From contig CAKZKD010000002.1 in assembly GCA_937121175.1 (NCBI GenBank), positions 186,001 through 250,000 of the forward strand: a stretch of DNA of 64,000 nt. Reading direction: 5' to 3'. The notes under the pieces are model-generated. The model did no database searches. It had not been told where the DNA came from and saw nothing but the letters and a program-made list of their open reading frames with translations. The DNA comes from an uncultured Flavobacteriales bacterium. GTDB taxonomy: Bacteria; Bacteroidota; Bacteroidia; Flavobacteriales_G; Salibacteraceae. This document shows, piece by piece, positions 45,484 to 55,170 of this stretch (its first letter is position 1; the number at the start of each line of letters is the position of its first letter). The position numbers and the translations under genes were made by a program.

Positions 45484-45667
45484 AGATTATAGTTTTCAGA
45501 AGATTTGGATTCTAAATTTCAAAAGTAATAGGTTGCTTTGAATAGTTCAAAAAATTAATCTTGCTACAGATTCGATAACGCTCCTAGAATGATGATTGTA
45601 AATATCAAATTTTGAAGTCAGCTAAATCTGTGAGGTTTGAGTTTACGGACAACCCCCTTGAATTTCC

Positions 45668-45675
45668 TACTTTTG
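45668..45675 (+). promoter_or_regulatory. Candidate -7 promoter box of ileS (TACTTTTG)
   Basis: Exact TAnnTTTG, 26 bases before the ileS ATG. Confidence 0.4.
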
Positions 45676-45701
45676 CAGCTCTTTTTTAAGAAGCAATTAG
45701 C

Positions 45702-48700
45702 ATGAAAAAATATCCAGAATATAAAACCTTGGATTTGCCTAAAGTGGCCGACCAAATTTTAGAGACTTGGAAAAACGAAAACACCTTTGAGCAAAGCATC
45801 GAATTGCGCAAGGATGAAAAGCCATTTGTATTCTATGAGGGACCCCCTTCTGCGAATGGCCTTCCGGGAATTCATCACGTGATGGCGCGCGCCATAAAGG
45901 ATATTTTTTGTCGCTATAAAACCCTCGACGGTTACCAAGTAAACCGTAAAGCGGGTTGGGACACACATGGCCTTCCAGTGGAGCTCGGAGTAGAAAAAGA
46001 ACTCGGAATCACCAAGGAAGACATTGGTAAAACCATTTCTGTAGAAGAGTACAACGATGCTTGCCGAAAAGCCGTAATGCGCTACACCGATGTGTGGAAT
46101 AACCTGACCGAAAAAATGGGCTATTGGGTAGATATGGAAGACCCATATATCACTTACAAAAGCAAGTACATGGAGTCGGTTTGGCATTTGCTTAAAGACC
46201 TCCACGGTAAAGATTTATTGTACAAAGGCTACACAATTCAACCATACTCTCCAGCGGCAGGCACAGGATTAAGTTCGCACGAACTGAATCAACCGGGAAC
46301 CTATCGCGATGTAAAAGATACGACCATAGTTGCACAATTTAAGGTGGTTCAAAACGCTGCTTCTGAAAAACTCTTTGAAAAAGCAGGAAACGAACTGTTT
46401 TTCTTAGCATGGACGACTACTCCTTGGACACTTCCTTCAAACACAGCGCTTACGGTCGGTAAGAACATTACTTACGTTTTGGTAGACACTTACAACCAAT
46501 ATACTGAAGACCGTATTTCAGTGATTTTAGCTAAAGATTTATTGGGCAAATACTTTAATCCAGAGCACGAAAATCAGACATCGGCGGATATTAAAATCTC
46601 CGGTAAAACATTACCCTACACTATCAAAGAAGAGTTCAAAGGGGCTGATTTATTAGATATTCAATACGAACAACTATTGCCATTGGCTTTACCGTTTGAA
46701 AACCCTGAAAAAGCGTTTCGAGTAATTGCCGGAGATTTTGTGACTACAGAAGACGGTACCGGAATCGTGCATACTGCTCCAACTTTTGGTGCTGATGATG
46801 CCATGGTAGCAAAAATTGCAGGTGTTCCGCCATTATTGGTAAAAGACGACCAAGGAAACTTGGTTCCTTTGGTTGATTTACAAGGGAAATTCATTGCTTC
46901 TGCCGGTGAATACGGAGGAAAATACGTCAAGAACGAATATTACGACGATGGCGATGCTCCAGACAAATCAGTTGACGTAGAAATTGCGATTCGACTAAAG
47001 GAAGAAAACCGCGCATTTAAAGTTGAGAAATACGAGCATAGCTATCCACATTGCTGGAGAACCGATAAACCAGTACTCTATTATCCGTTAGATTCTTGGT
47101 TTGTAAAATCTACCGCCGTTAAGGATGAGTTGATTGCCAACAACAAGAAAATCAATTGGAAACCTGCCTCTACAGGTGAAGGAAGATTTGGAAATTGGTT
47201 GGAAAACCTGCAAGATTGGAATTTATCTAGAAGTCGTTTTTGGGGAATACCAATTCCTATATGGACCAACGAAGACAAGTCTGAAATGAAGGTGATTGGT
47301 TCTGTGGAAGAATTGAAAGCTGAGATTGAAAAGTCAGTCGCCTCGGGTGTAATGAGCTCGAATCCAATATCGGGTTTTGAGGTCGGTAACATGAGCGAAG
47401 ACAACTACTCGAAGATTGATTTACACAAGCACATCGTTGACGAAATTGTGTTGGTTGACGCTAGTGGAAACGTAATGAAACGCGAAAGCGACCTGATTGA
47501 TGTTTGGTTCGATTCAGGCTCTATGCCTTATGCACAATGGCATTATCCATTTGAGAATAAAGAAAAGTTTGAGCAGAATTATCCTGCTGATTTTATTGCT
47601 GAAGGTGTTGACCAAACAAGAGGTTGGTTTTTTACTTTGCACGCTATTGCTACAATGACGCATAAATCCGTAGCCTACAAAAATGTTGTTTCCAACGGAT
47701 TGGTGTTGGATAAAAACGGTCAGAAAATGTCTAAACGATTGGGCAATGCCGTTGACCCATTCATCACTTTAGATAAGTATGGGCCTGATGCCACGCGTTG
47801 GTATATGATTTCGAACGCACAACCTTGGGATAATCTTAAGTTCGACTTGGAAGGAATTACCGAAGTGCAGCGTAAATTCTTTAGAGCACTTGCGAACTCG
47901 TATTCTTTCTTCGCATTGTACGCTAACGTTGACGGATTTACATTCGAAGAAGCGGATATTGAAATGTCAGACCGCCCAGAGATCGACCAGTGGATTATTT
48001 CAAGACTAAACACATTAGTTGAGAAAGTAAAAGCCTCAATGGACGATTTTGAGCCTACAAAAGCTACTCGATTGATTCAGGAGTTTGTGGTGGATGACTT
48101 CTCTAATTGGTGGGTGAGATTATGCCGTAAACGATTCTGGAGAGGAGATTACTCTTCAGATAAAATTTCGGCTTACCAAACAATGTATCAATGTTTAGAA
48201 ACGGTTGCAATTTTGGCAAGCCCGGTTGCACCATTTTATGCGGATAGATTGTTTAGAGACCTCAATTCTGTTTCTGGAAAAAGCAATGTTCAGTCGGTAC
48301 ATCACACCAGAATTCCTGCAGTAAACAAAGCACACCAGGACGAGGCATTGGAAGAACGCATGGCAATTGCTCAAAAAACCTCCTCTTTGATTTTGGCTTT
48401 AAGAAAAAAGGAATCGATACGAGTAAGACAGCCCTTACAGCGAGTTATGGTTCCAGCTTTGGAAGAAAAATTCAAAACACAACTGAAGCAAGTTGAACCG
48501 TTGATTTGCGGTGAAGTGAACATCAAAGAAATTGAATTGATTGATCCAAATAACGATTTATTGGTCAAAAAAATAAAGCCAGATTTTAAGGTACTTGGAC
48601 CTAAATTCGGAAAGCAAATGAAACAGCTTTCTGGAATAATTATGAAATTTGGTCAAGCAGAAATTAACGAGCTGGAAACCACCGGAAAAATCGGAATTGA

Positions 48701-49091
48701 GTTAGATGGCAATCAAGTTGATTTGACAAAAGATGCTTTTGAAATCACGTCGCAAGACGTGCCGGGTTGGTCGGTAGCATCAGACGGAAAAATTACCGTT
48801 GCATTGGATATCAATATCTCGGAAGAGTTGCACCATGAAGGTATTGCAAGAGAGTTGGTAAACCGAATTCAGAACTTACGTAAAGACAACGGCTACGAGG
48901 TTACAGACAGAATTAATGTGAATATTGCACAAAATGAAATTTTGCAGTCTGCGGTAAAAAATAATTTCGATTATATTCGCACAGAGACGCTTACGGACGC
49001 GCTTAACTTTGCCGATAGTTCATTGCCAAACGGACTCGAAGTAGAATTAGAAGAAGGTCTAGTAACGCAATTGCAAATAGAAAAAATTTAA
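45702..49091 (+). CDS. ileS: Isoleucyl-tRNA synthetase
   Basis: 1129 residues, the eukaryote-like type II length common in Bacteroidota. Class I signatures: GPPSANGLPGIHHVMAR (about 47-63, HIGH-type) and the ATP-loop KMSKRLGNAVDP. The editing (CP1) domain (about 200-420), WFDSGSMPYA and the anticodon domain are all present. Two small genes, dksA-like and lspA, follow on the same strand. Type II IleRS usually tolerates mupirocin better than type I. Confidence 0.97.
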   Translation: MKKYPEYKTLDLPKVADQILETWKNENTFEQSIELRKDEKPFVFYEGPPSANGLPGIHHVMARAIKDIFCRYKTLDGYQVNRKAGWDTHGLPVELGVEKELGITKEDIGKTISVEEYNDACRKAVMRYTDVWNNLTEKMGYWVDMEDPYITYKSKYMESVWHLLKDLHGKDLLYKGYTIQPYSPAAGTGLSSHELNQPGTYRDVKDTTIVAQFKVVQNAASEKLFEKAGNELFFLAWTTTPWTLPSNTALTVGKNITYVLVDTYNQYTEDRISVILAKDLLGKYFNPEHENQTSADIKISGKTLPYTIKEEFKGADLLDIQYEQLLPLALPFENPEKAFRVIAGDFVTTEDGTGIVHTAPTFGADDAMVAKIAGVPPLLVKDDQGNLVPLVDLQGKFIASAGEYGGKYVKNEYYDDGDAPDKSVDVEIAIRLKEENRAFKVEKYEHSYPHCWRTDKPVLYYPLDSWFVKSTAVKDELIANNKKINWKPASTGEGRFGNWLENLQDWNLSRSRFWGIPIPIWTNEDKSEMKVIGSVEELKAEIEKSVASGVMSSNPISGFEVGNMSEDNYSKIDLHKHIVDEIVLVDASGNVMKRESDLIDVWFDSGSMPYAQWHYPFENKEKFEQNYPADFIAEGVDQTRGWFFTLHAIATMTHKSVAYKNVVSNGLVLDKNGQKMSKRLGNAVDPFITLDKYGPDATRWYMISNAQPWDNLKFDLEGITEVQRKFFRALANSYSFFALYANVDGFTFEEADIEMSDRPEIDQWIISRLNTLVEKVKASMDDFEPTKATRLIQEFVVDDFSNWWVRLCRKRFWRGDYSSDKISAYQTMYQCLETVAILASPVAPFYADRLFRDLNSVSGKSNVQSVHHTRIPAVNKAHQDEALEERMAIAQKTSSLILALRKKESIRVRQPLQRVMVPALEEKFKTQLKQVEPLICGEVNIKEIELIDPNNDLLVKKIKPDFKVLGPKFGKQMKQLSGIIMKFGQAEINELETTGKIGIELDGNQVDLTKDAFEITSQDVPGWSVASDGKITVALDINISEELHHEGIARELVNRIQNLRKDNGYEVTDRINVNIAQNEILQSAVKNNFDYIRTETLTDALNFADSSLPNGLEVELEEGLVTQLQIEKI

Positions 49092-49102
49092 TCCCTAGGA
49101 TT

Positions 49103-49486
49103 ATGGCAGACGAAAAGAACAGATATTCAGACGCTGAATTAGCAGAATTTAAAACGCTAATAGAAGGCAAGCTAGAAGAGGCGCACAAAGATTTAGACGA
49201 ACTTTCTTCAACAATGAGTTTGGGTGAAGACCATGGAACAAATGATACTTCTCCAACATTTAAGATGATGGAAGACGGTTCAGAGGTACTTACAAAAGAA
49301 GAAACGGCAAAGTTGGCATTGCGTCAGCAAAAGTTCATTACTCATTTGGAGCATGCATTAATGCGTATTCAAAACAAAACTTATGGAGTTTGTCGAGTAA
49401 CGGGAAATCTCATAAAAAAAGAACGCTTAAAAGCTGTTCCGCACGCTACGTTGAGTATCGAGGCTAAAATGGCGCAACAGAAATAA
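49103..49486 (+). CDS. TraR/DksA-family protein with one zinc-finger cysteine
   Basis: 127 residues. An N-terminal coiled coil (about 10-70) is followed by YGVCRVTGNLIKKERLKAVPHATLSIEAK, the C-terminal DksA motif. Only one of the usual four cysteines is present, so it does not bind zinc in the classical way; this is normal in Bacteroidota. It would bind RNA polymerase in the secondary channel. 11 bases after ileS. Confidence 0.85.
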   Translation: MADEKNRYSDAELAEFKTLIEGKLEEAHKDLDELSSTMSLGEDHGTNDTSPTFKMMEDGSEVLTKEETAKLALRQQKFITHLEHALMRIQNKTYGVCRVTGNLIKKERLKAVPHATLSIEAKMAQQK

Positions 49487-49510
49487 AATGAAATAGATTC
49501 AGAAATTGAC

Positions 49511-49539
49511 AAAGTCCTCTCACAAAAGAGGGCTTTTTT
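49511..49539 (+). terminator. Rho-independent terminator between dksA-like gene and lspA
   Basis: AAAGTCCTCT pairs with AGAGGGCTTT around a CACAAA loop, followed by TTT. It ends the ileS-dksA transcript just before lspA. Confidence 0.8.
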
Positions 49540-49548
49540 ATTTACAAA

Positions 49549-50187
49549 ATGGATAGAAAAACCATAATCGCATTAGTTGCTTCAGTAGGCGTTTTAATCA
49601 TTGACCAATGGAGTAAGGTATGGGTAAAAACCACTATGTACTTAGGTCAGGAATACAACGTTGTCGGCAATTGGTTTTACATTCATTTTACCGAGAACAA
49701 CGGTATGGCCTTCGGAATGGAATTCGCGGGTGAATACGGTAAGCTTTTTCTTACCTCCTTTAGAGTCGTTGCGGTTTTCGGAATACTGTATTATTTGATT
49801 TACTTACTTCGGAAAAAGGACACGCATACAGGTTTTATTTTGTGTGTAGCCTTAATATTTGCAGGCGCATTGGGTAACATTATTGACTCGGTTTTTTATG
49901 GCATTTGGTTCAACGATTCGTACCACCAAATTGCCTCCTTTATGCCCGAGGCAGGTGGATATTCGAACCTCATGTATGGTAAAGTGGTTGACATGCTTTA
50001 TTTTCCATTGATGAGCGGTGTTTACCCAGATTGGGTACCCATGTGGGGCGGAGAACCATTTATGTTTTTTAGGCCAGTTTTCAACGTTGCCGATACAGCC
50101 ATTTCAACAGGAGTTATTTCGGTAGCTGTTTTCCAAGGAACTTTCTTTGATAAGAAAGAGGAAACTGAAGCAGAAGTTACTCAATAG
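49549..50187 (+). CDS. lspA: Lipoprotein signal peptidase (signal peptidase II)
   Basis: 212 residues, 4 membrane helices. Family motifs are DQWSKVWVKT (about 19-28), NNGMAFGM (about 48-55), GNIIDSVFYG (about 107-116) and FNVADTAISTG with the catalytic Asp near 179; the partner Asp lies in GNIID. The enzyme cleaves prolipoproteins such as those predicted here at 2726 and 25538. Between GNIID and FNVAD there is a longer loop (about 115-165) than in Escherichia, typical for the phylum. Confidence 0.95.
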   Translation: MDRKTIIALVASVGVLIIDQWSKVWVKTTMYLGQEYNVVGNWFYIHFTENNGMAFGMEFAGEYGKLFLTSFRVVAVFGILYYLIYLLRKKDTHTGFILCVALIFAGALGNIIDSVFYGIWFNDSYHQIASFMPEAGGYSNLMYGKVVDMLYFPLMSGVYPDWVPMWGGEPFMFFRPVFNVADTAISTGVISVAVFQGTFFDKKEETEAEVTQ

Positions 50188-50246
50188 GTTATCTGCTGCG
50201 TGTAATTAAACTAGGACCTTAACTAACAAACAATTATTCCATTTCG

Positions 50247-50500
50247 GAACCACCAACCCTACGAACAACCCATTAATTAAACCAAATTCCAAACAGAAAG
50301 TAACTAATAAGTAACTAGTCAGAAGCTTTGCAGAGCTAGCGGTTCGAAGTTCGGAATTGCATTCTGCTATGGCAGAATAAAGCACGAAGAACAAGAGAGT
50401 CGCGTTGGCTTGCCAAGCTCCTTTCAAAGCTTCCATGCGTTTTTGCATTCTTTTGGGGCAATAGCCAAAAGAAAGAGCCTAGCCGGCTTGAGGCGAAAAA
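50247..50500. repeat. Non-coding tandem element, copy 1
   Basis: 254 bp, about 85-90% identical by eye to the copy at 50542-50796. It contains an 11-bp stem CATTCTTTTGG / CCAAAAGAAAG (one mismatch) and a GCCTAGCCGGCTTGAGGC end. Short open frames in it are repeat sequence and not genes. It lies between lspA and the LuxR-type gene (709-bp gap). Confidence 0.85.
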
Positions 50501-50541
50501 GATAACTATTCAGTATCGTATTCACTAGTAATTCCAATTAA

Positions 50542-50796
50542 GAACCACCAACCCTACGAACAACCCATTAAGTAAACCAAATTCCAAACAGAAAGTAACT
50601 AATAATAAACTAGGGGAGAAGCTTTGCAGAGCTAGCGGCTCGAAGTTCGGAATTGCATTCTGCTTTTGCAGAATAAAGCATGCAGAACAAGAGAGTCGCG
50701 ATGGCAAGCCAAGCTCCTAAGAAAGCTTCTATTCGTTTTTGCATTCTTTTGGGGCTTTAGCCAAAAGAATGAGCCTAGCCGGCTTGAGGCGAAAAA
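50542..50796. repeat. Non-coding tandem element, copy 2
   Basis: Direct repeat of 50247-50500, starting at AACCACCAACCC. The stem CATTCTTTTGG / CCAAAAGAATG (50742-50752, 50761-50771) is perfect here. The stem design resembles that at 15159-15186. No coding potential that I can support. Confidence 0.85.
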
Positions 50797-50896
50797 CAAT
50801 AAAACTAACAGTCAGTTAATCCACAACTTAAACCCAAACAAACATTGTACTTGTTAATCCAATTGAACACGAGCATACAATTATTATTTTTACACT

Positions 50897-51481
50897 ATGC
50901 ACAAACTAGCCTTAGTTTCCAATGTAGATGTTTTCAATGAATTTTTACCAGCAAAATTAAATTCCAGTGTTGAAGTTACCCAGTTCAATGTTTTCGGACT
51001 ACTAAATGACGCATTAAAAGAAGGTCAGCAATTTGATATTATCCTATACATTGTGCCGTACGATTTTGAAGAGGACAAATACTTTCATGCATACTTAAAT
51101 GAAAATAAGCGAACACCCATATTTATGTTGGGAAATGACGAAGGTGGCCGGCTAAAACTATATCAAGACAAGTTTGGAATAGAAGGTTATATGCTAATTG
51201 CAGAAAAGATGGTGAGCATAGAAGCAAACCTAAAATTGATTATTCAGAATAAAGTAAAACGTAAAAAAGTAAATCCAAAAACGCGTTTTGGTCTAACTAC
51301 AAAAGAGGTGGTACTGTTAAGGCTCTTATCCAGTAAAAACGGCAAAGATGATGTGTGTAAAATGATGAACCTTTCTGCCCGTCAAATTGAACGCATAAAA
51401 AAGAGTGCATTCGAAAAAATAGGTGCTAAGTCCGATTTTCAAGCAGGGGTCTGGTTTAATCGCCATTATCTGTCTAAATAA
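50897..51481 (+). CDS. LuxR/NarL-type DNA-binding regulator with receiver-like N-terminus
   Basis: 194 residues. The C-terminal 60 residues (FGLTTKEVVLLRLLSSKNGKDDVCKMMNLSARQIERIKKSAFEKIGAKSD) are a LuxR-type HTH. The N-terminal part (about 1-110) resembles a response-regulator fold (IILYIVPYDFEEDKYFHA) but lacks the clear phospho-acceptor and Lys pattern, so it may be a pseudo-receiver. It heads the block of surface proteins that follows and may regulate it; that is inference from position. Confidence 0.75.
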   Translation: MHKLALVSNVDVFNEFLPAKLNSSVEVTQFNVFGLLNDALKEGQQFDIILYIVPYDFEEDKYFHAYLNENKRTPIFMLGNDEGGRLKLYQDKFGIEGYMLIAEKMVSIEANLKLIIQNKVKRKKVNPKTRFGLTTKEVVLLRLLSSKNGKDDVCKMMNLSARQIERIKKSAFEKIGAKSDFQAGVWFNRHYLSK

Positions 51482-51607
51482 TGTCGTTTTTGCGACATTA
51501 GCCTAAAACCATAAACAACTAATAAACAACAACTTACCACCTTGTTTTTCCGGTATTATTTTTTTGTTATACGTTTGGAGCGTTGAATTAATAATCAATT
51601 AAATACC

Positions 51608-52747
51608 ATGAAAAAACACATCATTTTATTGCTCTTAGCTGGAATCATTTTCGGCATTTCCCATCTATCCAATGCACAAAACAATTGGAGCCTGAACGGT
51701 TCCGATATCTATAACAACAACAGTGGAAATGTTGGGGTGGGTACTATCCTGCCAAACGCAAAGCTCGAAGTACAATCTCCGATACTTGCCGATTTTATGG
51801 ATGAAAACGGAAATCAAACATGTTTTGGAATCCCCGGATTAATAATAAATGGATTAGATGATATTCAAACGTATTCTCAAGGATGCATCAACATTCCAGC
51901 AAATTTGTTTGAGGCTCGATTGTCCGATGCTTTTGGCGCAAACGATTTGAAGGTAGTTATCGATGGATATGGAAATCTAGGATTAGGGCATAACATTACA
52001 CCTACCGAATTATTAGATGTTGATGGCAACATACGAATGCGAGCGGGTGCCCAAACAAACTATGTAATATCTGGAGACCAAAATGGAGTAATGAATTGGA
52101 CAGACATAAACACATTATTACCGCCAACCCCAGCTTCATTGTGGGAACCCATGACTAATAGCTCGCCCGGAGTAGGCCACATCCGAAACAAAGAAAACGG
52201 CGAAGTACACATTGGCAACGTAGATTATGCTTTGTTTTTTGACCCATTTCTTGGGCCGGCGCACTATAAGTACATGTCAAACCTTGGCGATGTAGGAATG
52301 TTTTTTGGCCCTACTTACGAAGAGGCTACGGAGGAGTTTGAAGGAGGCGCATCAGAAGAGCCCGGATTGGTAATTGGCTCAAGAAACCATGAAAACGGTT
52401 GGGCAGGGTTACGTATGGATTGGGACGGTAATGTTTGCATTGGATGCGACAATACTGAAGGCTATAAATTGGCCGTTAACGGCAATATGGTTGCCGAATT
52501 GGTTCGAGTAAAGTTAAAAGGAAATTGGCCAGATTATGTATTCGAAGAGGGTTATAAGTTAGCTCCTTTGACTGACGTAGAGGCGTTTATTCAAGAAAAC
52601 GGACATTTACCAAACCTACCAGCAGCCAAAGACATTCAGAAAGAAGGAGTAGATTTAGGAGAAATGAATCGTTTGTTGCTCGAAAAGGTAGAAGAGTTGA
52701 CCTTGTATGTAATTGATTTAGAGAAAAAAATATTGGAGGTCAAATGA
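51608..52747 (+). CDS. Secreted protein with S74-like chaperone-type C-terminus
   Basis: 379 residues: signal peptide, the repeated Bacteroidota pattern GNVGVGTILPNAKLEVQSP (about 40-58), a central region of unknown fold and a C-terminal EGYKLAPLTDVEAFIQENGHLPNLP ... LLLEKVEELTLYVIDLEKKI, which is the coiled-coil-like end common in tail-fibre-type surface proteins. The catalytic self-cleavage residues of peptidase S74 are not evident. Its stop overlaps the start of the next gene by 4 bases. Confidence 0.7.
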   Translation: MKKHIILLLLAGIIFGISHLSNAQNNWSLNGSDIYNNNSGNVGVGTILPNAKLEVQSPILADFMDENGNQTCFGIPGLIINGLDDIQTYSQGCINIPANLFEARLSDAFGANDLKVVIDGYGNLGLGHNITPTELLDVDGNIRMRAGAQTNYVISGDQNGVMNWTDINTLLPPTPASLWEPMTNSSPGVGHIRNKENGEVHIGNVDYALFFDPFLGPAHYKYMSNLGDVGMFFGPTYEEATEEFEGGASEEPGLVIGSRNHENGWAGLRMDWDGNVCIGCDNTEGYKLAVNGNMVAELVRVKLKGNWPDYVFEEGYKLAPLTDVEAFIQENGHLPNLPAAKDIQKEGVDLGEMNRLLLEKVEELTLYVIDLEKKILEVK

Positions 52748-53367
52748 TTAATTGGCTTACCAGCACGTTGCTCCTTTTCTGTTGCTTGAACCTGTATTCT
52801 CAAGATAACTCTATGGTACTGGATTCTATAGAAACATTTTTTCCAAATTCAATTGGAATAGGATTATTAACTGGTGCTTCAAACTCAAAACTAACCAACA
52901 AGTTTGGGTTTTATCGGGGGGTTTCATTGAACTACTCTCGATTAGTTGGATCAAATGATAAATTGTTTACACTTTCTCCTATTTCAGAATTGGAATATTA
53001 TTACACAACTAGCACGGCAATTGAATATATGGGCAGGTCGATTAAGGATGCAAATTTATTGATTAAGCTTGGGGGAGCATTATTTGTTGGACGAAGTAAA
53101 CTAAGACCTTTTTTAGAGTTATTACCATACATGAAAATTAATGCAAGTCCGTCCAAGGCATGGTTATTCGAATCATTAGGAAACACTAAGGTACCCATGG
53201 AATATGGTTTTGAAACTAGACTTGGCCTTAGATACACCATTGCTAAAAGGTATAGTTTGTCGGCAAATGCACTTTTCAGAAGTCGTATAATGGAGATGAT
53301 GAAATTAGGAGGTATAAACAACCCAGAAGTATCACTAATACAAATAGGAGCCAATTATGAGTTTTAA
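52744..53367 (+). CDS. Hypothetical beta-barrel outer-membrane protein
   Basis: 207 residues, signal peptide (CCLNLYSQ, about 12-20), alternating amphipathic strands (YYTTSTAIEYMG, LRYTIAKRYSLSANALFRSR) and a terminal YEF motif, all consistent with a small outer-membrane barrel. It overlaps its neighbours on both sides (4 and 11 bases), so it is translationally coupled to the secreted protein upstream and the sorting-domain protein downstream. Confidence 0.6.
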   Translation: MINWLTSTLLLFCCLNLYSQDNSMVLDSIETFFPNSIGIGLLTGASNSKLTNKFGFYRGVSLNYSRLVGSNDKLFTLSPISELEYYYTTSTAIEYMGRSIKDANLLIKLGGALFVGRSKLRPFLELLPYMKINASPSKAWLFESLGNTKVPMEYGFETRLGLRYTIAKRYSLSANALFRSRIMEMMKLGGINNPEVSLIQIGANYEF

Positions 53368-55168
53368 GAGAATATTCTACGTGTTTTGCACGGTATGTTT
53401 TTTTAGTTTTTCTGTTAAAGGCCAAAACCAGCTTCAAAATGCTGACTTTGAAGCAGGAAATGTTTACGGTGTTTATGAGCTAAAAACGCAGTTTTCAACT
53501 ACCGGTGGATGCCCTTTTTGGGTTAAGCCCGATGAACATAAATATTCCTTTACGGCTACTTATTCTGACTTCCCAAAAAATATGAATGGAGTGAATGCTA
53601 GTGGAGTTCAAGCCTATCAAGGTTCAGCATTTTTACAAATGTTATATGACATTAATTCAGGTTCATTTGGCTCCACTTTAACCGAAAGAAGTTACGGTAT
53701 TACAAAACTGATTTTGCTCAATAACTATAGATATTCATATTCTTATTGGTTAAATGTAACAGAAGTTGGTAAAGTAGATATTAGTAAATTAGGTATTCGA
53801 TTTTCGGAGACCCTACCAGAAATAACGAAAATCACAAAAGGTTCAGAACTTAGGGCAACAGGAAACACTCAAACAGAGTACTTAGACGCATACCAACAGA
53901 GCGCAATACGATCAAGTGAATGGATTCAAGTTACTGGTCAATTTGTTGCCGGACGTGTTTTTTCATATTTAACAGTAGGCTATTTTGGAAATCCAAATGG
54001 AGAAGTGTATGTTAACGTGGACGATTTTTCAATCGAAAACCTTGGACTTGATGAAGAAATATGCGATCCTACCGAACTAGTGCAAGATTATTCCTATACA
54101 CATTCAAAGGTGCACGAAGCACAAAATTCTCTGCGATCTGGATTTAATGTTGGTGCAGGAGGCAGTACAGGCAATGTCATTGTTAACCCCAACAACAAAG
54201 TATTAAACAAAGCTGGAGGACAAGTATCACTAGAGCCTGGTTTTGAGACAGAGTATGGAGCGGATTTTTTGGCTTATATAGCTCCATGTGATGTTTCTCC
54301 TTGCGATGACATTCCGCCGACTGACCTAGAGGAAATAACGTTTGAATTATGTGGTGGTGGGTCGAACAAAATTAATTCTGGCTTTACTTTCGGTCCTGGA
54401 GGACATTTTAGTTGGTCTCCGTCAACTCATTTAAGCTCCAGCAATAGTCCAAATCCAGAGTTTAGAGCGCCAATTGGTTCTGGCACCATAACCTACACGG
54501 TTACTTATTCTAATTTTTGTGGAGTATCTGCCTCACAACAGGTAATAGTCAACTATTCTAACCAAACATCAACGCCTATTTTTTCAGTTTCCAATCAAAT
54601 TGCGGATGAATACGCTTTTGAAATGGACTGTCAAGCATCCTCTTCAAACTCAGAATGGATGGAAATATCCGTTATCAATAGCACAACGAACAGCGTGGTT
54701 TATACTACGGGGCAACTCCACGAAGGAGTGGATTACACCAATGGTTTTTACGCATTTCAAGCACCACTTTATACGCTAACTTCGGTATGTAATGATTACA
54801 TTGTAGAAGTGAAAACCAAAGAAATATGCAACGATAACGAGGCCACCGTACAGTATGAGTGGAACAGAAGCTCTTATTGCAACCCCAAACCCCAGTTAAT
54901 CAGCACACCTACCAATTTCTCACCTGACGGTGATGGTGTTGAAGACGAATATTGTATTGAGGTTTGTGGAGCGGATGAGTATTTTGTTGAGGTTAGAAAT
55001 TCAGGAGGAACAATAGTTTATACCAATTCGGTGAATATTTTAAGCTCTAACCTCTGTATTTGGAACGGAGGGTCATCACCTTCAGGAACGTATGAAGTGG
55101 ATATTACCCTTTTTTCTTGTGGTACAGGAATAGCTCAAACGCCTTTTACAATAACTTTAGCTCGATAA
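53357..55168 (+). CDS. Large secreted protein with type-B-like (CHU_C) gliding-associated C-terminus
   Basis: 603 residues: signal peptide, an N-terminal carbohydrate-binding-like domain (about 20-230), a 3-coat-hanger type stack (VNPNNKVLNKAGGQVSLEPGFETEYGADFLAYIAPC, about 275-310), an Ig-like part, and a C-terminal NFSPDGDGVEDEYCIEVCG domain typical of proteins exported by T9SS through a type B (CHU_C) signal. The final ~125 residues are present a second time downstream (56585-56967), detached from any N-terminus. Confidence 0.75.
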   Translation: MSFKRIFYVFCTVCFFSFSVKGQNQLQNADFEAGNVYGVYELKTQFSTTGGCPFWVKPDEHKYSFTATYSDFPKNMNGVNASGVQAYQGSAFLQMLYDINSGSFGSTLTERSYGITKLILLNNYRYSYSYWLNVTEVGKVDISKLGIRFSETLPEITKITKGSELRATGNTQTEYLDAYQQSAIRSSEWIQVTGQFVAGRVFSYLTVGYFGNPNGEVYVNVDDFSIENLGLDEEICDPTELVQDYSYTHSKVHEAQNSLRSGFNVGAGGSTGNVIVNPNNKVLNKAGGQVSLEPGFETEYGADFLAYIAPCDVSPCDDIPPTDLEEITFELCGGGSNKINSGFTFGPGGHFSWSPSTHLSSSNSPNPEFRAPIGSGTITYTVTYSNFCGVSASQQVIVNYSNQTSTPIFSVSNQIADEYAFEMDCQASSSNSEWMEISVINSTTNSVVYTTGQLHEGVDYTNGFYAFQAPLYTLTSVCNDYIVEVKTKEICNDNEATVQYEWNRSSYCNPKPQLISTPTNFSPDGDGVEDEYCIEVCGADEYFVEVRNSGGTIVYTNSVNILSSNLCIWNGGSSPSGTYEVDITLFSCGTGIAQTPFTITLAR

Positions 55169-55170
55169 TT

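Noticed and set aside
50247..50796. CRISPR-like tandem repeats
   Set aside because: Two 254-bp copies only, with no short spaced repeats and no cas genes nearby.
50206..50857. Three short open frames (80, 60 and 63 codons) in the gap between lspA and the LuxR-type gene
   Set aside because: Frames on both strands across a tandem repeat; the two minus-strand ones encode the same repeat text (LLVTFCLEFGL) and look like repeat translation, not genes.
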